Source: Herpetospermum pedunculosum
Taxonomy: Eukaryota > Streptophyta > Magnoliopsida > Cucurbitales > Cucurbitaceae
DNA length: 64,000 bases
Direction: 5' to 3'
Assembly (NCBI GenBank): GCA_028017165.1
Contig: CM051525.1
Location: 29,995,267 to 30,059,266, forward strand
In this document: positions 33,218-45,319 of the stretch, piece after piece
Position numbering within the stretch: position 1 is the first letter of the stretch
Layout of the letters: each line of letters begins with the position of its first letter
Notes under the pieces: model-generated
Told to the model about the DNA's origin: nothing
The model's database searches: none
The model's input: only the letters and a program-made list of their open reading frames with translations
Program-made: the position numbers and the translations under genes

Positions 33218-35551
33218 ATGACCCGTTCCTCTGAGGGTAGTTTGCAGTTTATTCCAGAAATTGACAGAGAAGAGCGGCGGTTACGGAGAGAGGCCCGTGA
33301 GGGGCAAGGAACGTTTGAAAGAGAAGAAGGCAATCCCTTCTTGGTTGACGAGATGGCGCAAGGTGAAGCGCCACGGACGCTTAAGCAACTGGCAGCGCCA
33401 GACCTGAACCTGCAGCCTTTGTGCATTAACTACCCCGTGGTAGCAGGTAACTTCGAGTTAAAATCTGGTTTAATTCACCAGTTACCTTCTTTCCATGGAA
33501 ACGCAGGTTAGGACGCGAACAAACATCTGATGGAGTTCCATTGCGTCTGCGCGGGAATGAAGCCCGCAGGGGTTACGGAGGAGCAACTGAATATGAGGGC
33601 ATTCCCCTTTACGCTCAAGGACAAGGCCAAGGATTGGCTTTACTACTTGCCCTCCGGATCCATCACCACGTGGCAGGATATGAAGCGGGTATTCTTGGAG
33701 AAATACTTTCCCGCATCTTTAGCCACCACTCTGCGGAAGAGGATATATGGGATCACCCAGGATGTAGGTGAGTCCCTGCACGAATACTGGGAACGCTTCG
33801 GGCGCCTGTGCGCGAGCTTCCCACATCATCAGATTGCCGATCAGTTATTGATTCAGTACTTTTATGAGGGGATGACGCCCCATGACAGGCAGATGATCGA
33901 TGCAGCGAGTGGCGGGGCACTGATTGACAAGACCCCAGTTGAGGCCAAGCAGTTGATTGCAAATATGGCCACCAACTCGCAGCAATTCGGTATTCGGGGG
34001 CAAGGACAAGTGCACAGCGTGGCTCAGAGCCACGAGATGACTGAAATGAGGGCCCAGGTGGCCGAGATAGGCAGCATGTTAAAGAAAATAGTTGGAGGAC
34101 ACCGTGAGGATGCGGAGGTCAACGCGATCGGGGGGTATGCTTCCAACCAAAGGAAGTACGACCCATATGCAAACACTTACAACCCCGGTTGGCGCGACCA
34201 TCCTAATTTCAGCTATGGGAATAGGGAAGGACAAACTCGCTTCCAAGGCCAATCCCAGGATAGGCCTAATTCTTCCACCCAGGCTCAAGCCTCGAGCTCC
34301 TCCAGCTCGCTTGAAGAGATGGTAAGGACCATCGTGACTAGCACCAGCCAATTTCAGAAAGAAGCTCGAGAGGAGCTTAATTCTCACAAGGCAGAGCTGC
34401 AGAATTTGAACAAGCAGCTGACACAGATGGCGGTGTCTATTAGTAAGATTGAGAGCAAGAGCTCGGGGAAGCTTCCTTCCCAAACTACAGTAAACTCATG
34501 TGAAAACGTGAGTGTCATTCAGCTGCGCAGTGGGAAGTCACTTTCCACCAGAGCTGCGAAGGAAGCCACGGACAGCCTGAACAAGTCCGCCCCGACTGCT
34601 CCCGAGGCTCAGAATGAGAAAAGAAATGAGAAGGTCAGTGTACCTGAGGATGTTGCCAGAGCACCATTCCCGAGTAGGCTTGCGAAGCCTACTTTGGAAT
34701 CTGATGATGAGGAGGTCCTGCGAACCTTCCAAAAGGTGATGGTAAATATCCCGCTCCTAGAGGCAGTCAGTCAAGTGCCCAAGTATGCGAAATTTCTAAG
34801 GAGCTGGTGCACTACGAAAAGGAAGTCCAGAGGGACTGAGAAAAAGAAGGAAAACGTCTCTACCATACTCCCAGGTACGTTGCCAGCAAAGTGCAACGAT
34901 CCAGGTACTTTTACTATCCCTTGCACTATAGGTAGTAAAATTGTTCATAATGCCATGTTAGACCTAGGAGCCTCTGTTAATGTTATGTCTTATGCATTGT
35001 ATCGTGAACTGAATTTAAATGAAATGCATGAATGTAATGTTTCTGTTCAGTTGGCTAATGGGTCGAGCATCGGTCCTAGGGGGAAGGTAGAGGATGTTTT
35101 GGTTAGAGTTGGGAATATGACGTTTCCCACTGATTTCCTTGTTTTAGATATGAATGAAAACTCATCGCATGCTTCGTCCTCCATGTTGTTAGGACGTCCC
35201 TTTCTTAAGACCGCTAGGGTCAAAATTGATGTGTTTAAGGGCGTTGTTTCTCTGAAGTTTGATGATACTTTGCATGAGTTCTCTTTGTTTGGAAAATCTG
35301 CTGGAAATGTGTCTGTTTGTGAGCATGATGAGAATGGGAGTCTACCCTCGCGCTTGAGGGATGGTTCCCATGTCTCAGTTAAAATTTCTGATTTAATTAT
35401 GTGTGATGATAATGCTGATTTTTGCACTAACACGTCTGATATTCACGTGCCCGAGGCACGAAGAGTGCAAAATATTTTTCAGGTGGATGGTAGGAAAGGT
35501 GTGGCCAAGGACAAGTCTGGATCGTCCCCCGCACCTACAGACTATGGATGA
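33218..35551 (+). pseudogene. Gag-protease of element I, one nonsense codon
   Basis: ATG at 33218 (MTRSSE) opens a 778-codon frame ending TDYG. A single in-frame TAG at 33509-33511, where C has GAG, splits it after about residue 97. Everything else is open. Domains: Gag N-terminus, retrotransposon Gag domain (about residues 90-230), a YDPYANTYNPG linker region, a helical stretch, and retropepsin with DLGAS at 34961-34975. There is no zinc knuckle and no polymerase. Given the near-identical LTRs, the stop is either very recent or was present in the parent and complemented in trans. Confidence 0.92.
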
Positions 35552-36809
35552 GTCTGTTGAGAGAATACAGTCGAGCAACCGACTTTAAAAATTCTGCGCT
35601 TCTCGGAGGCACCCGAGCGATGGACTGTTTTTATGCTTTAGTTTAGTTTTTATTGCTTTTTAGATTAACTTAGTTTTAATTAGCTTGCTGTTTTTTTTTT
35701 AGGAATCGAGGAAGAGAAGACAATTTTGGGCTCTGATGCGTTTGTGCGCCGCTTCCTCGCCCTCGCCAGCTTCACCATGAGTCAGGGAAGTGTATTTCTT
35801 CTTCCCTTTTACTTCGTTGTATCTGACTGGTTGGCATTGAGGACAATGCCAGATTTTGAAGTTGGGGGTGGAGTAGTCCGATGGATGTGCATGTGTAGTT
35901 TGTTGAGAAGTGTTGCAAGATATTGAAGTGCTTGGGACTCTGTTTATTGTTTTCTGACGATGATAGCCTAGGAAATGCATGTTGGAAATCTGAGCATGTT
36001 CATAATCGAGTTTTTGCATGAGTTTTGTGTTTATTAGGTTCATGTCAAAATTTTTAAAAAATTTTCTGTTGCTCCCTTGCACTCGTCGCGCACTTAGCAC
36101 CCTCTCCCTAGATTCCGTAAGCTTGGTTTATCGCATGTTTAGCTAATTCTCGTTGTCACCCCGAAAGGCACCCTTAGGTAGCTTGTTGCATGAGAGTTAG
36201 TGGTTAGTTAATTGAGAAAGCATGTGCTTAGCCTAATAAAAAAAAATAGAAAAGCATGTTTGGTAGAAAATTCCTCTCGAGGCGCTCCTCCTTCTTATTA
36301 GCGCTTAAAAGAAGTGAGCGTCAGTCCTTAAAAACGTGAAGCTTTGGCCAAAGTTTGACGTGTTAGGCAGCTCGAGTAGGAAAGAAAAAGAAACAAAAAG
36401 TTGGTTCAAAGAACCCAAATAAAAGAGTACAAAGTACTTTTGAAAAGAAAGAAAAAGAATGAGAAAATAATTAGGTCTCTTAATTTGCTTCTCTCTCTCG
36501 TGTAAGTCAAGTGTAGCTGTTCTTAAACGCTAGAAGTAGGGGGAAAATGGGATGTGCGTTGCATGTAGGTTTTCCGGGTTTACGTGAGTTTAGGAGTGGT
36601 TGTCTAGCACACACACACGTTAGGGGGCAAGAGTTAATTTTTGATATGTCCTAGTTAATACATGAACAAAATGCTTCCATGATTATATGCTCGTGTTTAA
36701 ATTTTAATATGCATGGAGGCTTGAGTTAGAATATATGTAAACGCGTCCTTTGAGTCAATGTCTTTGTAGTGCTTGCTCGAGGACTAGCAATGTTTAAGTT
36801 GGGGGTGTT
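35552..36809 (+). other. 3' noncoding module of element I
   Basis: No gene. Hairpins lie at 35570-35583 and 35602-35617. A GGCATTG-AGGA-CAATGCC stem-loop is at 35833-35850, an internal polypurine tract at 35858-35871, a stem-loop with an AGCGCT loop palindrome at 36283-36320, and the terminal polypurine tract at 36796-36809. Order and spacing match element C. Confidence 0.8.
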
Positions 36810-38370
36810 TGATAACTCCATTTTGGAGCTATTAAATACGTCCTAATTATGGCTAAAGTCCGCTTTCAATTGATTAAATATATCTCTTTTGTAGGAGAAA
36901 AGCGGCAAAGAGCTCGTGCGTCCCTTGGGCATGTTCGAGAGCTTAAAGTAGAGTTTTAGCGCCCCGGGAATGCATCGGGAAGAGGGGAACTTGTTCCGTG
37001 AAGAATCGGGCCAAAACTGCCTTGGAGAGGCAAAGCTTCAGCCCCAAACCCGAGAGCCAGCGTCGAGCTATAGCGTCGAGACGCTGGCTCGACGCTGGAA
37101 AAACCCGAGAGCAAGCGTCGAGTGATAGCGTCGAGACGCTAGCTCGACGCTGCCCTGGCGTCGAGACCCTGCTTGGCGTCGAGACGCTCCGGAGGAGGCG
37201 CGCGCAGGAAATTTATCGGGGCAGCGTCGCGACGCTGGCCTTGCGTCGCGACGCCATCGCGAGCGCGCGCGCGGAAAACTTAGGGCACAGCGTCGAGACG
37301 CTGGCCTAGCGTCGAGACGCTACGACGATGGCAGCAGCTAAAAGACGATTTTTCTGCACATTTTGAAGATCTTCATCTTCTTCATCTCTCTACGGTTTTT
37401 GGCGATTTTGGTCTTCTTCTTCCCCATTTTCTCTCTATTTTCCGTGGAGCTCCGCCATTGTTGGCATGCTTGTGAGCTCCACCACCATTGTAATAGGTAG
37501 ATGAATCCTTCCATGGTCGTTGTTGGAGCGGGATTGACAAACCGCGCCATGAGCGGCTAAGGTAAGGGTGAACGGTTTGGGAATGTTTTAGGATGATTTT
37601 TGTTAGACGTTTTTGACTTTGATAATCTGATTTTGATGCATATTGGTTCTGTTTATTAGCATCTATTTACCTTGCTTAATCCAACGCGCATGCTAAAATA
37701 CGTTGATTGACACTCGGGTAGTTTCGCATGTTGTGTATGTTAAAGAGTAGCGATGCCGTGCCTCTCACTGCTCGACTAAGTAACACAGGTAGATAGAACT
37801 AAATCGAAGTATCGGGTCGGGTAGGATAATTGTTGATTGCATACGGCGTTTGCGGGCAATCTATTAGCAATTAGAATTCACGCTCGAATGTTCGTCGCGG
37901 TTAGCTAGTGACTGTCTAAATTCATCTTAGGACTGATCATCTTAATGTGAGCTTAGATAACGTGTAATTAGAACTGTGTGGTCTAATTAAAATCCATGGA
38001 GTCGGCTACTTTGGGGCTTCTCTGGTAGTCGTCCGCGTGCTCGATAAACTGAATTCCATGTTATTAGCGTTAAATGATAAGTCGAATTTGTCTAACAATT
38101 GATCCCTAGACTCCCAAACCGTACACACGTTCTCTTCTTATTATTTCTTTCTTCCGTTAGCTTTCATCGTTATTTCTCTTGCATGATTAAAACCCCCCGT
38201 TACCAATTAATCAATTAAATCCCAATTTCACTAAGTAAATTCATTCTTCCTATTCCTTGGATCGACCCTGTTACCACAGGCTGCAAGCCTTGGTCATAGG
38301 CTTTATAAATCGTATTTTGGCAAGCCTCGACAGCTTGAGATTAAGTGGATATTCAAAAATCTGCCCACCA
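36810..38370 (+). repeat. 3' LTR of element I (1,561 bp)
   Basis: Same length as the 5' LTR. The three differences I found lie near positions 114, 174 and 1,553 of the LTR. It is followed by the ATGTG target copy and then by copia remnant J. Confidence 0.95.
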
Positions 38371-38375
38371 ATGTG

Positions 38376-39290
38376 TTAAGACTGACAGGTTATAAGAAAG
38401 CTATAACAAGATCAGCGAAGGTTGTTGATCTAGCTGGTTCTTCTCAATAGTTGAGAAAGCCTAATTGTAGTGGGAGCGTTGTCAGACAACTGCACCACTA
38501 CATTGGATTGTCTTAAACTCAAAGTTTTCATGCTTGATGATAACTTCGAGGATTCATTGACCTTAAAATAGTCAATGGATTCCATAGACAATGACAAGTG
38601 GCTCAAAGCCATGAATCTACAACTGGATGAGGCCAAGCTGCTAAGGTGCAAACCTTTATGGCTTAACTTTCAGGAAAAGGATCGTTCCCTAAGAGAAAGG
38701 AGTTTATTGGGTATTCACTCCTTCTCTTGTTGCCAAGTGAAAGTTATTTAGTTTAGTCTTGTCCATTGCCTCATTTTATGACGATAGGATAAGGCAATGG
38801 ATGTCAAGTTATTTTTTCAGAATGATGTTCTTCTGAATCACTGTCTTGAGTAGAGTTGCTATAAGGCTCAACCAATGGGATCATTATTCAGGATCAAGAG
38901 CAAATAGTTTGCGTGCTTATTTAATTCATTCGTGAATTGAAACTAGCATTTGTATCCTGAATGATAAGGTTTGATACGTGATCAAATCTTGTGGGCTTCA
39001 ACGTTGATTGATAAACCTTGTTTGATGAGAGTTTAATCGATCTATAGCTTTCGAAGTTTGGTTTCCGTAGTTCAAGTCTTAATGATTCATAATGATGTAG
39101 GATGCATTTCGGACGTTTGTGCAAAAACTAGTGACCCTATTCCAAATACTTGATTCGGATATGTCTTTGTTTTTTTCTAAGGATCCAACTTCATCTGAAT
39201 CGTAAGAACACAACGCTAGTTTTTTCTCAGCCATCGTCTATTGGCAAAACGTTGTTAATATTAGCAATGCGTTGTTAATATTGAACAAAG
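38376..39290 (+). pseudogene. Copia remnant J, part 2: decayed linker and reverse transcriptase
   Basis: It continues part 1 after element I. The translation drifts through several frames. It resembles the stretch before the copia reverse transcriptase in F (KVVD then GSSQ, RKPNCSGSVVRQ), and then the polymerase with SLD/AMN-like blocks up to a motif like ALSQ near 39225. Integrase is missing: the protease tail joins straight to the linker, exactly as in element E. The remnant ends where LTR M begins, with AGTGT as a possible target (39289-39293). The frames at 38430 and 38921 on the other strand are shadows. Confidence 0.65.
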
Positions 39291-40428
39291 TGTTGTTGAC
39301 ACCGTATTTTGTCCGGCCTTGTTTATCATCATTTTGGGTTTTCACCTCATTTTATGTTTTTTTTTTACTTTTTTAAAGTATTTTGGAGTTTTTCTTCAAT
39401 TTTGTGTTTTTCCATTATTTTTTAAGCTTTCAAGAAAATCACTAAAAAGTGCTTTTATTAGTAGATCGTTCAGGTGTCGAGGTTGCGTTTTAGGGCTTCC
39501 AGCTTAGGTTTTCTTGTTTTAGGGTTTGGTGTCTCGGTCTCGAGATTCCAATTTAGATTTTCTTGTTTTAGGGTTTGGTGTCTCGGTCTCGGGATTCCAG
39601 CTCATCATTTTTATTTTAGGGTTTGTTTTATAGTTTCAATTTAGGGTTTAGTTTAGGGTTTCAATTTGGGGGTTTCATTTATTTAGAGTTTAAGGCCCAT
39701 TAGGTTTGACCTAGTTTGTTTACTATATATAGAAAGAGAAAGAGAACAAAAAAGAGAAGGAAAAGGTTGGAGGTTTTGGGGAGAATAAGACAAAATGGTG
39801 TAGATTTCTAGAAAATAATTTTTCTCTCTCCAATTCACTATTCATCATCTTCTCCATCCCCTTCTTCTCCATTTTCAACCTAACTCCGGCGAACCAAATC
39901 AACGGCGGCACGCGCGACGGAGGACCACCACACACGGCGGCAAGCAAGCAGCGCACGGTGGCGCACCTCTTCTTCTCCAAACCAGACGACGGCGCACCTC
40001 GCCTCCTTTACTAACGGCCTCTCAAACGACGATGGCAAATTGGGAGCTCGAACCAACTCCGGCGAATATCTCTCAGCTACGATTACAATCCCAAACTCCG
40101 GTCGAGCTTCACAGCGACCTCATCTTCAACCTCTGGACGAGTGGCATTCTTCCTCAACCTTCAGGCGCCGGCGAGCTCAAACGAACGGCTGCATTCACGG
40201 CAAGCTCCGACGGTAGTAACCTCGTGAAGAAGTGTTGCGTGGAGAAGGAGACCCAGGCGACGGCGTCCAGCTCTTCGCGTGGGTAACGTTTGATCATTTT
40301 TAAGTTTTTGGTTAATTACGATTTTGCCCCTGTCCTTATATTGAAGTATGCCTGATTTGTTTATGTGTCCATATATACCCCTGCATATTCGATATATACC
40401 TGCTTGTCTATTTATATACTTAGGTTAT

Positions 40429-41882
40429 TGGTAGGGACGAATTTTGAATATCCTCCCTAAATATCAAGCTGTCGAGGCTTGCCAAAATAAAATTTATAAT
40501 ACCTATTAACCAAAGCTTTGCAGCTAGTGATAACAGGGTCGATCCACAGAGAAGGACGTGATTGAAATTAAAGCTCGAAATGAAATTTAATTGATCAATT
40601 GGGTTTTGTAACAAGGGGGAGTTTAAGCATGCAACAAAAAGGAATTAATCGCTAACGGAAGAATTAAAAAGAGCGAGAATGAAGAGTGATCGGTTCGGGG
40701 GATGTCGGGATTCTTGCTAGGCATTCTTACACTTATCATTTAATTCGAATTCTAAGGCTACACATTGACATGCACGCGGTCGGTTACCTGGGAACCCCTT
40801 GTGTAACCGGCTCCATATTAATTAATTAGGACTAAGGTCCTAACTAAACATTATTTAAAGCCTCTTTAGAGTGATCAGCCCCAAATAGACTCTAAACAGT
40901 CACTAGCTAACCGCGACGAACATTCAAATATGCATTCTAATTGCTAACTGGCTACCCGGCAACCCTGAAGTACCCAACAATCAGCATACATACATCGATA
41001 CTCCGATTTAATTTTGTTATCCTGTGTTACTAGGCGAATAGTGAGAGGCACGACATCGCTATTCTATAACGATAACATAAGCTAGAAAACTCGATTGTCC
41101 GTCGACGAAATCTAACTTATGCATGGGTTTAAGCAAGAATAACAAATGCATTCAATAATACTAGCCTATTCAGAACCATAAGTATAGATTATCAATGTGC
41201 AAAAAGCTTAACAAATTATCCCTAAATCACCCCAAACCGTTCACAATACCTTAGCCGACCATGGGGCGGATCGTCACAAACGCTCCAAGAAAAGCCATGG
41301 ACATCATCCTTAAGACTATTACAAATGAAAGCTCCAAAACTATGCCACAAATGGCAGAGCTAAGCTAAAAATGGAAGAAAAACCGAGAGGAAGAAGATGA
41401 AGTTCGGAGATAGAATGGCTGAAAATCGTCCTTCAGCCGATTTAAATCCGTCGGAGCGTCGAGACGCTGGGACAGCGTCGCGACCTAATGAAATCCGCGC
41501 GCGCCTCTCGATGGCGTCGAGACGCTGGCCCGATAAATCCTTGCGCGAGCCTCCCTCGGAGCGTCTCGACGCTGCGGCAGGGTCTCGACGCTCGGCAGCG
41601 TTGAGCAAGCGTCTCGACGCTGTCTGCTCGACGCTTGCTCTCGGGTTTGGGCTGGAAAATTGCCTCTCCTAGGCAATTTTGGTCCGGTTCTTCTTGGATT
41701 AGTTTGCCCTTTTTCCGATGCACTCCCGGGGCGTTAAAACACCGCTCTTAGCTCCGAAACAAGTCCAATGGACGCACGAGCTCTTCACCGCAAATCTCCT
41801 ATAAACGAGATATATTAACGAATTAAATGCGGAATTTAGCTAGAATTAGGAAGTGAATAATAGGTCCAAAATGGAGTTATCA
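40429..41882 (-). mobile_element. Solo LTR K of a gypsy gag-protease-type element (1,454 bp)
   Basis: On the plus strand it runs from TGGTAGGGACG to GGAGTTATCA, flanked by GTTAT (40424-40428 and 41883-41887). It parallels the C and G LTRs in reverse orientation, including a GCGTCGAGACGC cluster at 41455-41645. There is no internal sequence. It is inserted in M. Confidence 0.92.
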
Positions 41883-42164
41883 GTTATATCGCATGTCCCT
41901 ACTGTTTGAAATCGATATTGCCGTTGTGTTATGTACCCGAGTATACCGGAGTAGTGTGTTGTTGTATTCCTTGGTTATGATCGATATGTACCTAAGTCAT
42001 ATGATATATACCCCCACTGTTTTGAGCATGGTATATACCCCTGCTTATTTCATATATATACCTATGATTTAACCTTCCTTGTTTACTATTTAGTTTTGAT
42101 GCGTATCGTTACACAACACACACTTATGTTTTCTTCTTCGATTTATTTAATTAGTTTTTTAATT

Positions 42165-42335
42165 GCAATCCCGGGAGAGGTGAAGGAATCTTCCTCTCAC
42201 CTCGAGGATTTGTTGATTTTAATTTGACTTCTAGGGATAGGTGGAGGACTGTTCCTCCCACCTTGAGGATGTCATCAAGTTTTATCATTTTGTTAATCCC
42301 AGGATAAATAGGGGTTTCCCTATTTGGAGGATTAA
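42165..42335. repeat. Three tandem diverged hairpin units
   Basis: Each unit holds an inverted repeat followed by GAGGAT. The stems are GAGGTGA/TCACCTC, GGTGGAGGA with TCCTCCCACC (imperfect), and AAATAGGG/CCCTATTT (perfect, loop GTTT). Units are spaced about 60-75 bases apart. Only the layout, not the stem sequence, is kept. Confidence 0.6.
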
Positions 42336-42350
42336 TTCTTGATTACTTTG

Positions 42351-44221
42351 TAAAATGCCATTATGTGCTAGTTACATTACCTCTTTTAAGTTTTTTTTTT
42401 TTTTTTTAAATGAGTTTTTAAATTGCTTTGATCTCAAAACAAAAAAAGAATTATTGATTTCAAAGTTTATTTTGATTGCAAAACAAAAAGAATCTAATTT
42501 TCAAATTGAGGTAAATCAAATTTCAAAATTGCTTGGGTGTACACTGTACTTTAGTGATTTTATTTATTTATCGTTTTATTTATTTTTATTGAATTAATTG
42601 ATTCTTGCTTTGTATTTCTTTTTGCTTCGTGTTCATCTAGCTGTCTATAATGTGGTGTGATCTATAATGTGGTGTAATGTTAAATTGTGTAGTTCGGAAG
42701 GTTATTGGAAACAAGAACTATCTATATGTGGTTTTTTTAAAATTAATAAATCATCATACTAAGAAATTTCATAAAGGTGAAATTAGTTTGTAATCCAAGT
42801 TTTTGCCTAATTGTTTTGAGGAGTTTAACCCCATATGAAAATTGGTTGCGGGTCTCTCTCTTTCATGCACAAAGGGATCTATGTAAGTAGTGAAATGTTG
42901 TAATTGTGATGATCATGCATTCATCCTTTTGCATATTGAGTGAAATGTTCCTTGTTGCTACAATGGTGAGTATATTGTTGTGTTATATTCTACCGATCCA
43001 GAGGACAGACTCAGTCCCAGACCTATTTTAGCTAGATTTTTCTAGTTGTTTTGCTAATATTATGGAATTTCTATTGACAAATAGTCTCTCCTCTAGTTCA
43101 CTGATTTTCTACTTTAATCATTATTGTCCTCTTAATAGGACATAAGAAGCAATAGACATTACTTAATTTTTGTTCTTTCTTATGTGAAATTAGGGCTCTA
43201 CACCTGAACAAATTACATGGATATATCCCCCAATGAACTTGCCAATTGTTCTGAACTTAGAGTCGGGCTAGTAAGTAACTATTGTATTTTTTTTTACCAT
43301 TTTTGTAAATGTGCTTGCAAATGTTATTTATATTCATGAGATCATACATTATTTTGATTCAGGTACCTGAAGGGTTAATTATCTTCAAGGTGACATTGCA
43401 TCAAATATTGGAAACATTTCTTATCTTACCATACTGTGAGAATCTCGACCTTTCCCCTCTTCATTCTTGAATTAATATGTGGTCTTTGGGATGTCTTAGC
43501 TAATATCTATTTATGAAGCGAATTAAAAGAAGATCTTGTATAGAAAATTTTGCAAATGAAATACTAATAGTTTGATAGTATTTTAGGTTTTTGTATGTAT
43601 AGTTGTTTGCATTGGAAGGAAGGATTCAAATAAGGGAATGACGACTAGTCAAAGATAAATACCAACACAAGTATTATACTTTAGCATTTGATTATACTTC
43701 CAATTGATAGTTGTGGTAATTCTAATTAATGACTTTTGTAAATTTGGTGATTTTCTTCTGTGATTATTTAATAAGATTGTTTTGTTTATCCTGCTTTGCT
43801 TTATTCTTATAGTGCAAGAATTGATATTTTGGGCTCTGTTTCAGGTGATTAGGAGCACTAATGTGGTCACCATTGAAGCACTTGATCTAGTAAACAAGAC
43901 TTGTAATGGTATATTTGTCGATATTTGGTTCATTTCTTGATTTATTTTATAAATTAAGTGAGCAACTTTCAAAATTGTAGCATGGGAGGCGACATATGAG
44001 AGTGTCATATACTTTTTTGTGTAACTGTTTTGTTCTTTAGAATTGGTCATTATAGGTTGATAAAATTTGACATTTTGAAGATATTTTGAAACATTGGTGA
44101 TAAAGATAGTTTGAAATTTTGGAACTGTTCATGAGATGACAACTCTTGTAATTTTGAAATTGATGATAACTTTGACAATTTTGAATATATTATTGTTGGA
44201 TATATTTGGTAATCTTGAATG
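42351..44221. other. AT-rich stretch without a supported gene
   Basis: It contains poly-T and AT-rich sequence. Intron-like signals are GTAAGT at about 43271 and a pyrimidine-rich tract ending CAG near 43362. The small frames at 42355-42597 and 43841-44244 have no family features. One short LRR-like piece is listed separately. It may be a decayed gene or the internal part of the element whose LTR is M. Confidence 0.4.
43377..43436 (+). pseudogene. Possible leucine-rich repeat exon scrap
   Basis: One frame reads NYLQGDIASNIGNISYLTIL and then a stop, which fits the plant LRR pattern (N-x-L-x-G-x-I-P-x-x-I-G-N with a serine for proline). A stop also precedes it closely. A splice-acceptor-like CAG lies about 15 bases upstream, as in LRR receptor kinases with one repeat per exon. 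It is only 20 residues, so chance is a real alternative. Confidence 0.28.
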
Positions 44222-45319
44222 TGATGGATCTGAGATCCTAACACAACCAGAGGTGCAGCAGAAAAAGCCTAAACTAGCTGAGGATCTTCGCAATCAATAA
44301 GCAACAAACGGAAGAGAGAAAAACAAACTAACACTTAATGTTTTTTCAAACCTCGAGTCCCACCGGTAAATTCACTTACCGACCAGTAAAAGTCAACCGG
44401 TGGTAAGTGATCACCGGTAAGGCACCTTAGTGTGCCACCGGTAAATCTCATGGATTTATACTAGTAAATTGCACACCGGTAAGCCTCGACCGGTAAAAGT
44501 TTCACAAGCTTTCGAACGGTAAAAAAAATAGACCGGTAAGTTACCACCGGTAAACCGATTCGGTAAGCTACACCAAGCTCACACCGGTAAACTTTAACCG
44601 GTAAAACAATATCGGTAAGCCTTGAACCGGTAAGACAAGACCGGTAAATCGGTTGCAAAATCTTCACAACATTTCACCGGTAAACCGGTAAAAAATTACC
44701 GGTCAGGAAAATCGGTAAAGAATTCACCGGTAAATCAAATATCGACCGATAAATCCTCGGTTGATTCCCTTCCTCAAACGTTAAGAATAACGCTGAGGAG
44801 AGCCACCGGTAAATTTCACACCAGTATGCAACACCGGTATAACGACCGGTAATTGCCACGGGTAAATTTACCAGATCGCGCGAAACAGGGGTAAAATACC
44901 TTTTGTAGATGTTCGTCTTCTCGTCTCCTCAGCAACTCTACAACCCCCTTCTTCCCTTCTGGTCACGAGCTCAGCACGTCTTGGACCACCCTTAGAGGAG
45001 TCCCGACTATCCTTAAGCTTAGTAGCGGAGTTGTGGGACTTCTTGAGCTAAGTGGGTTTGTTGAGAGGAGGAGAAAAGGGAGGTAGAAAAAGATGTTTGG
45101 TGAAGAGAGGATGAAGAGAGGATGAAGAGGAAGACTAAATTGAGTTTGATGAACACTTCATCAATTACTCAAACCTTTAGCTCTCCAATTCTCAAGAATC
45201 TTCAACAATTGAAGAAGTAGAGTGAGAGGTGAAGAACGAACCTTTCACTTCTTCAATTCTTCAAAAGAAAAACTTCTATTTTGCACCAACCCATCAACGT
45301 TCTTATTCTCACTTCTTCA
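44222..45319 (-). repeat. LTR L, copia-type, minus orientation, cut by element E
   Basis: It starts TGATGGATCTGAG and then GCAGCAGAAAAAGC, like the TGATGGAGC and GCAGCGGAAGCG openings of the E and F LTRs. It shares later blocks with them (GAGCTC, GTCCCG.CTATCCT). About 44360-44870 is packed with ACCGGTAA. Small frames at 44461-44859 are read through this repeat. It is cut at 45320 by E (target CTTCA, 45315-45319); the rest lies beyond the window. Confidence 0.6.

Larger units (their letters stand above)
31529..38370 (+). mobile_element. Element I: gag-protease-only gypsy element, young
   Basis: Complete: 5' LTR (31529-33089), primer site, gag-protease, 3' module, 3' LTR (36810-38370), flanked by ATGTG at 31524-31528 and 38371-38375. 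Both LTRs are 1,561 bp and I count three substitutions between them (about 0.2 percent). At the often-used 1.3e-8 substitutions per site per year, that is under 0.1 million years. It has no reverse transcriptase, RNase H or integrase, so its recent movement implies help from another element. Confidence 0.95.
39294..42350 (+). repeat. LTR-like sequence M, interrupted by solo LTR K; right end unresolved
   Basis: It starts TGTTGACACCGTATTTTG, a common plant LTR opening, right after remnant J. A TATATATA box at 39724-39731 is followed by a pyrimidine-rich leader with GGCGGC-type codon-like stretches. An 84-codon frame at 40032-40286 lies in this leader; it has no recognisable domain, and I do not call it a gene. 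After K, the sequence continues with many TATATACC blocks and ends in three tandem hairpin units (42165-42335). I could not find the LTR end or a primer site. A gene promoter with a first exon is the alternative. Confidence 0.45.

Noticed and set aside
40032..40286. 84-codon frame starting MANWELEPTP after a TATA box
   Set aside because: No recognised domain, single frame without conserved partner, and it sits in the leader of an LTR-like sequence; such pseudo-exons are common in LTRs.
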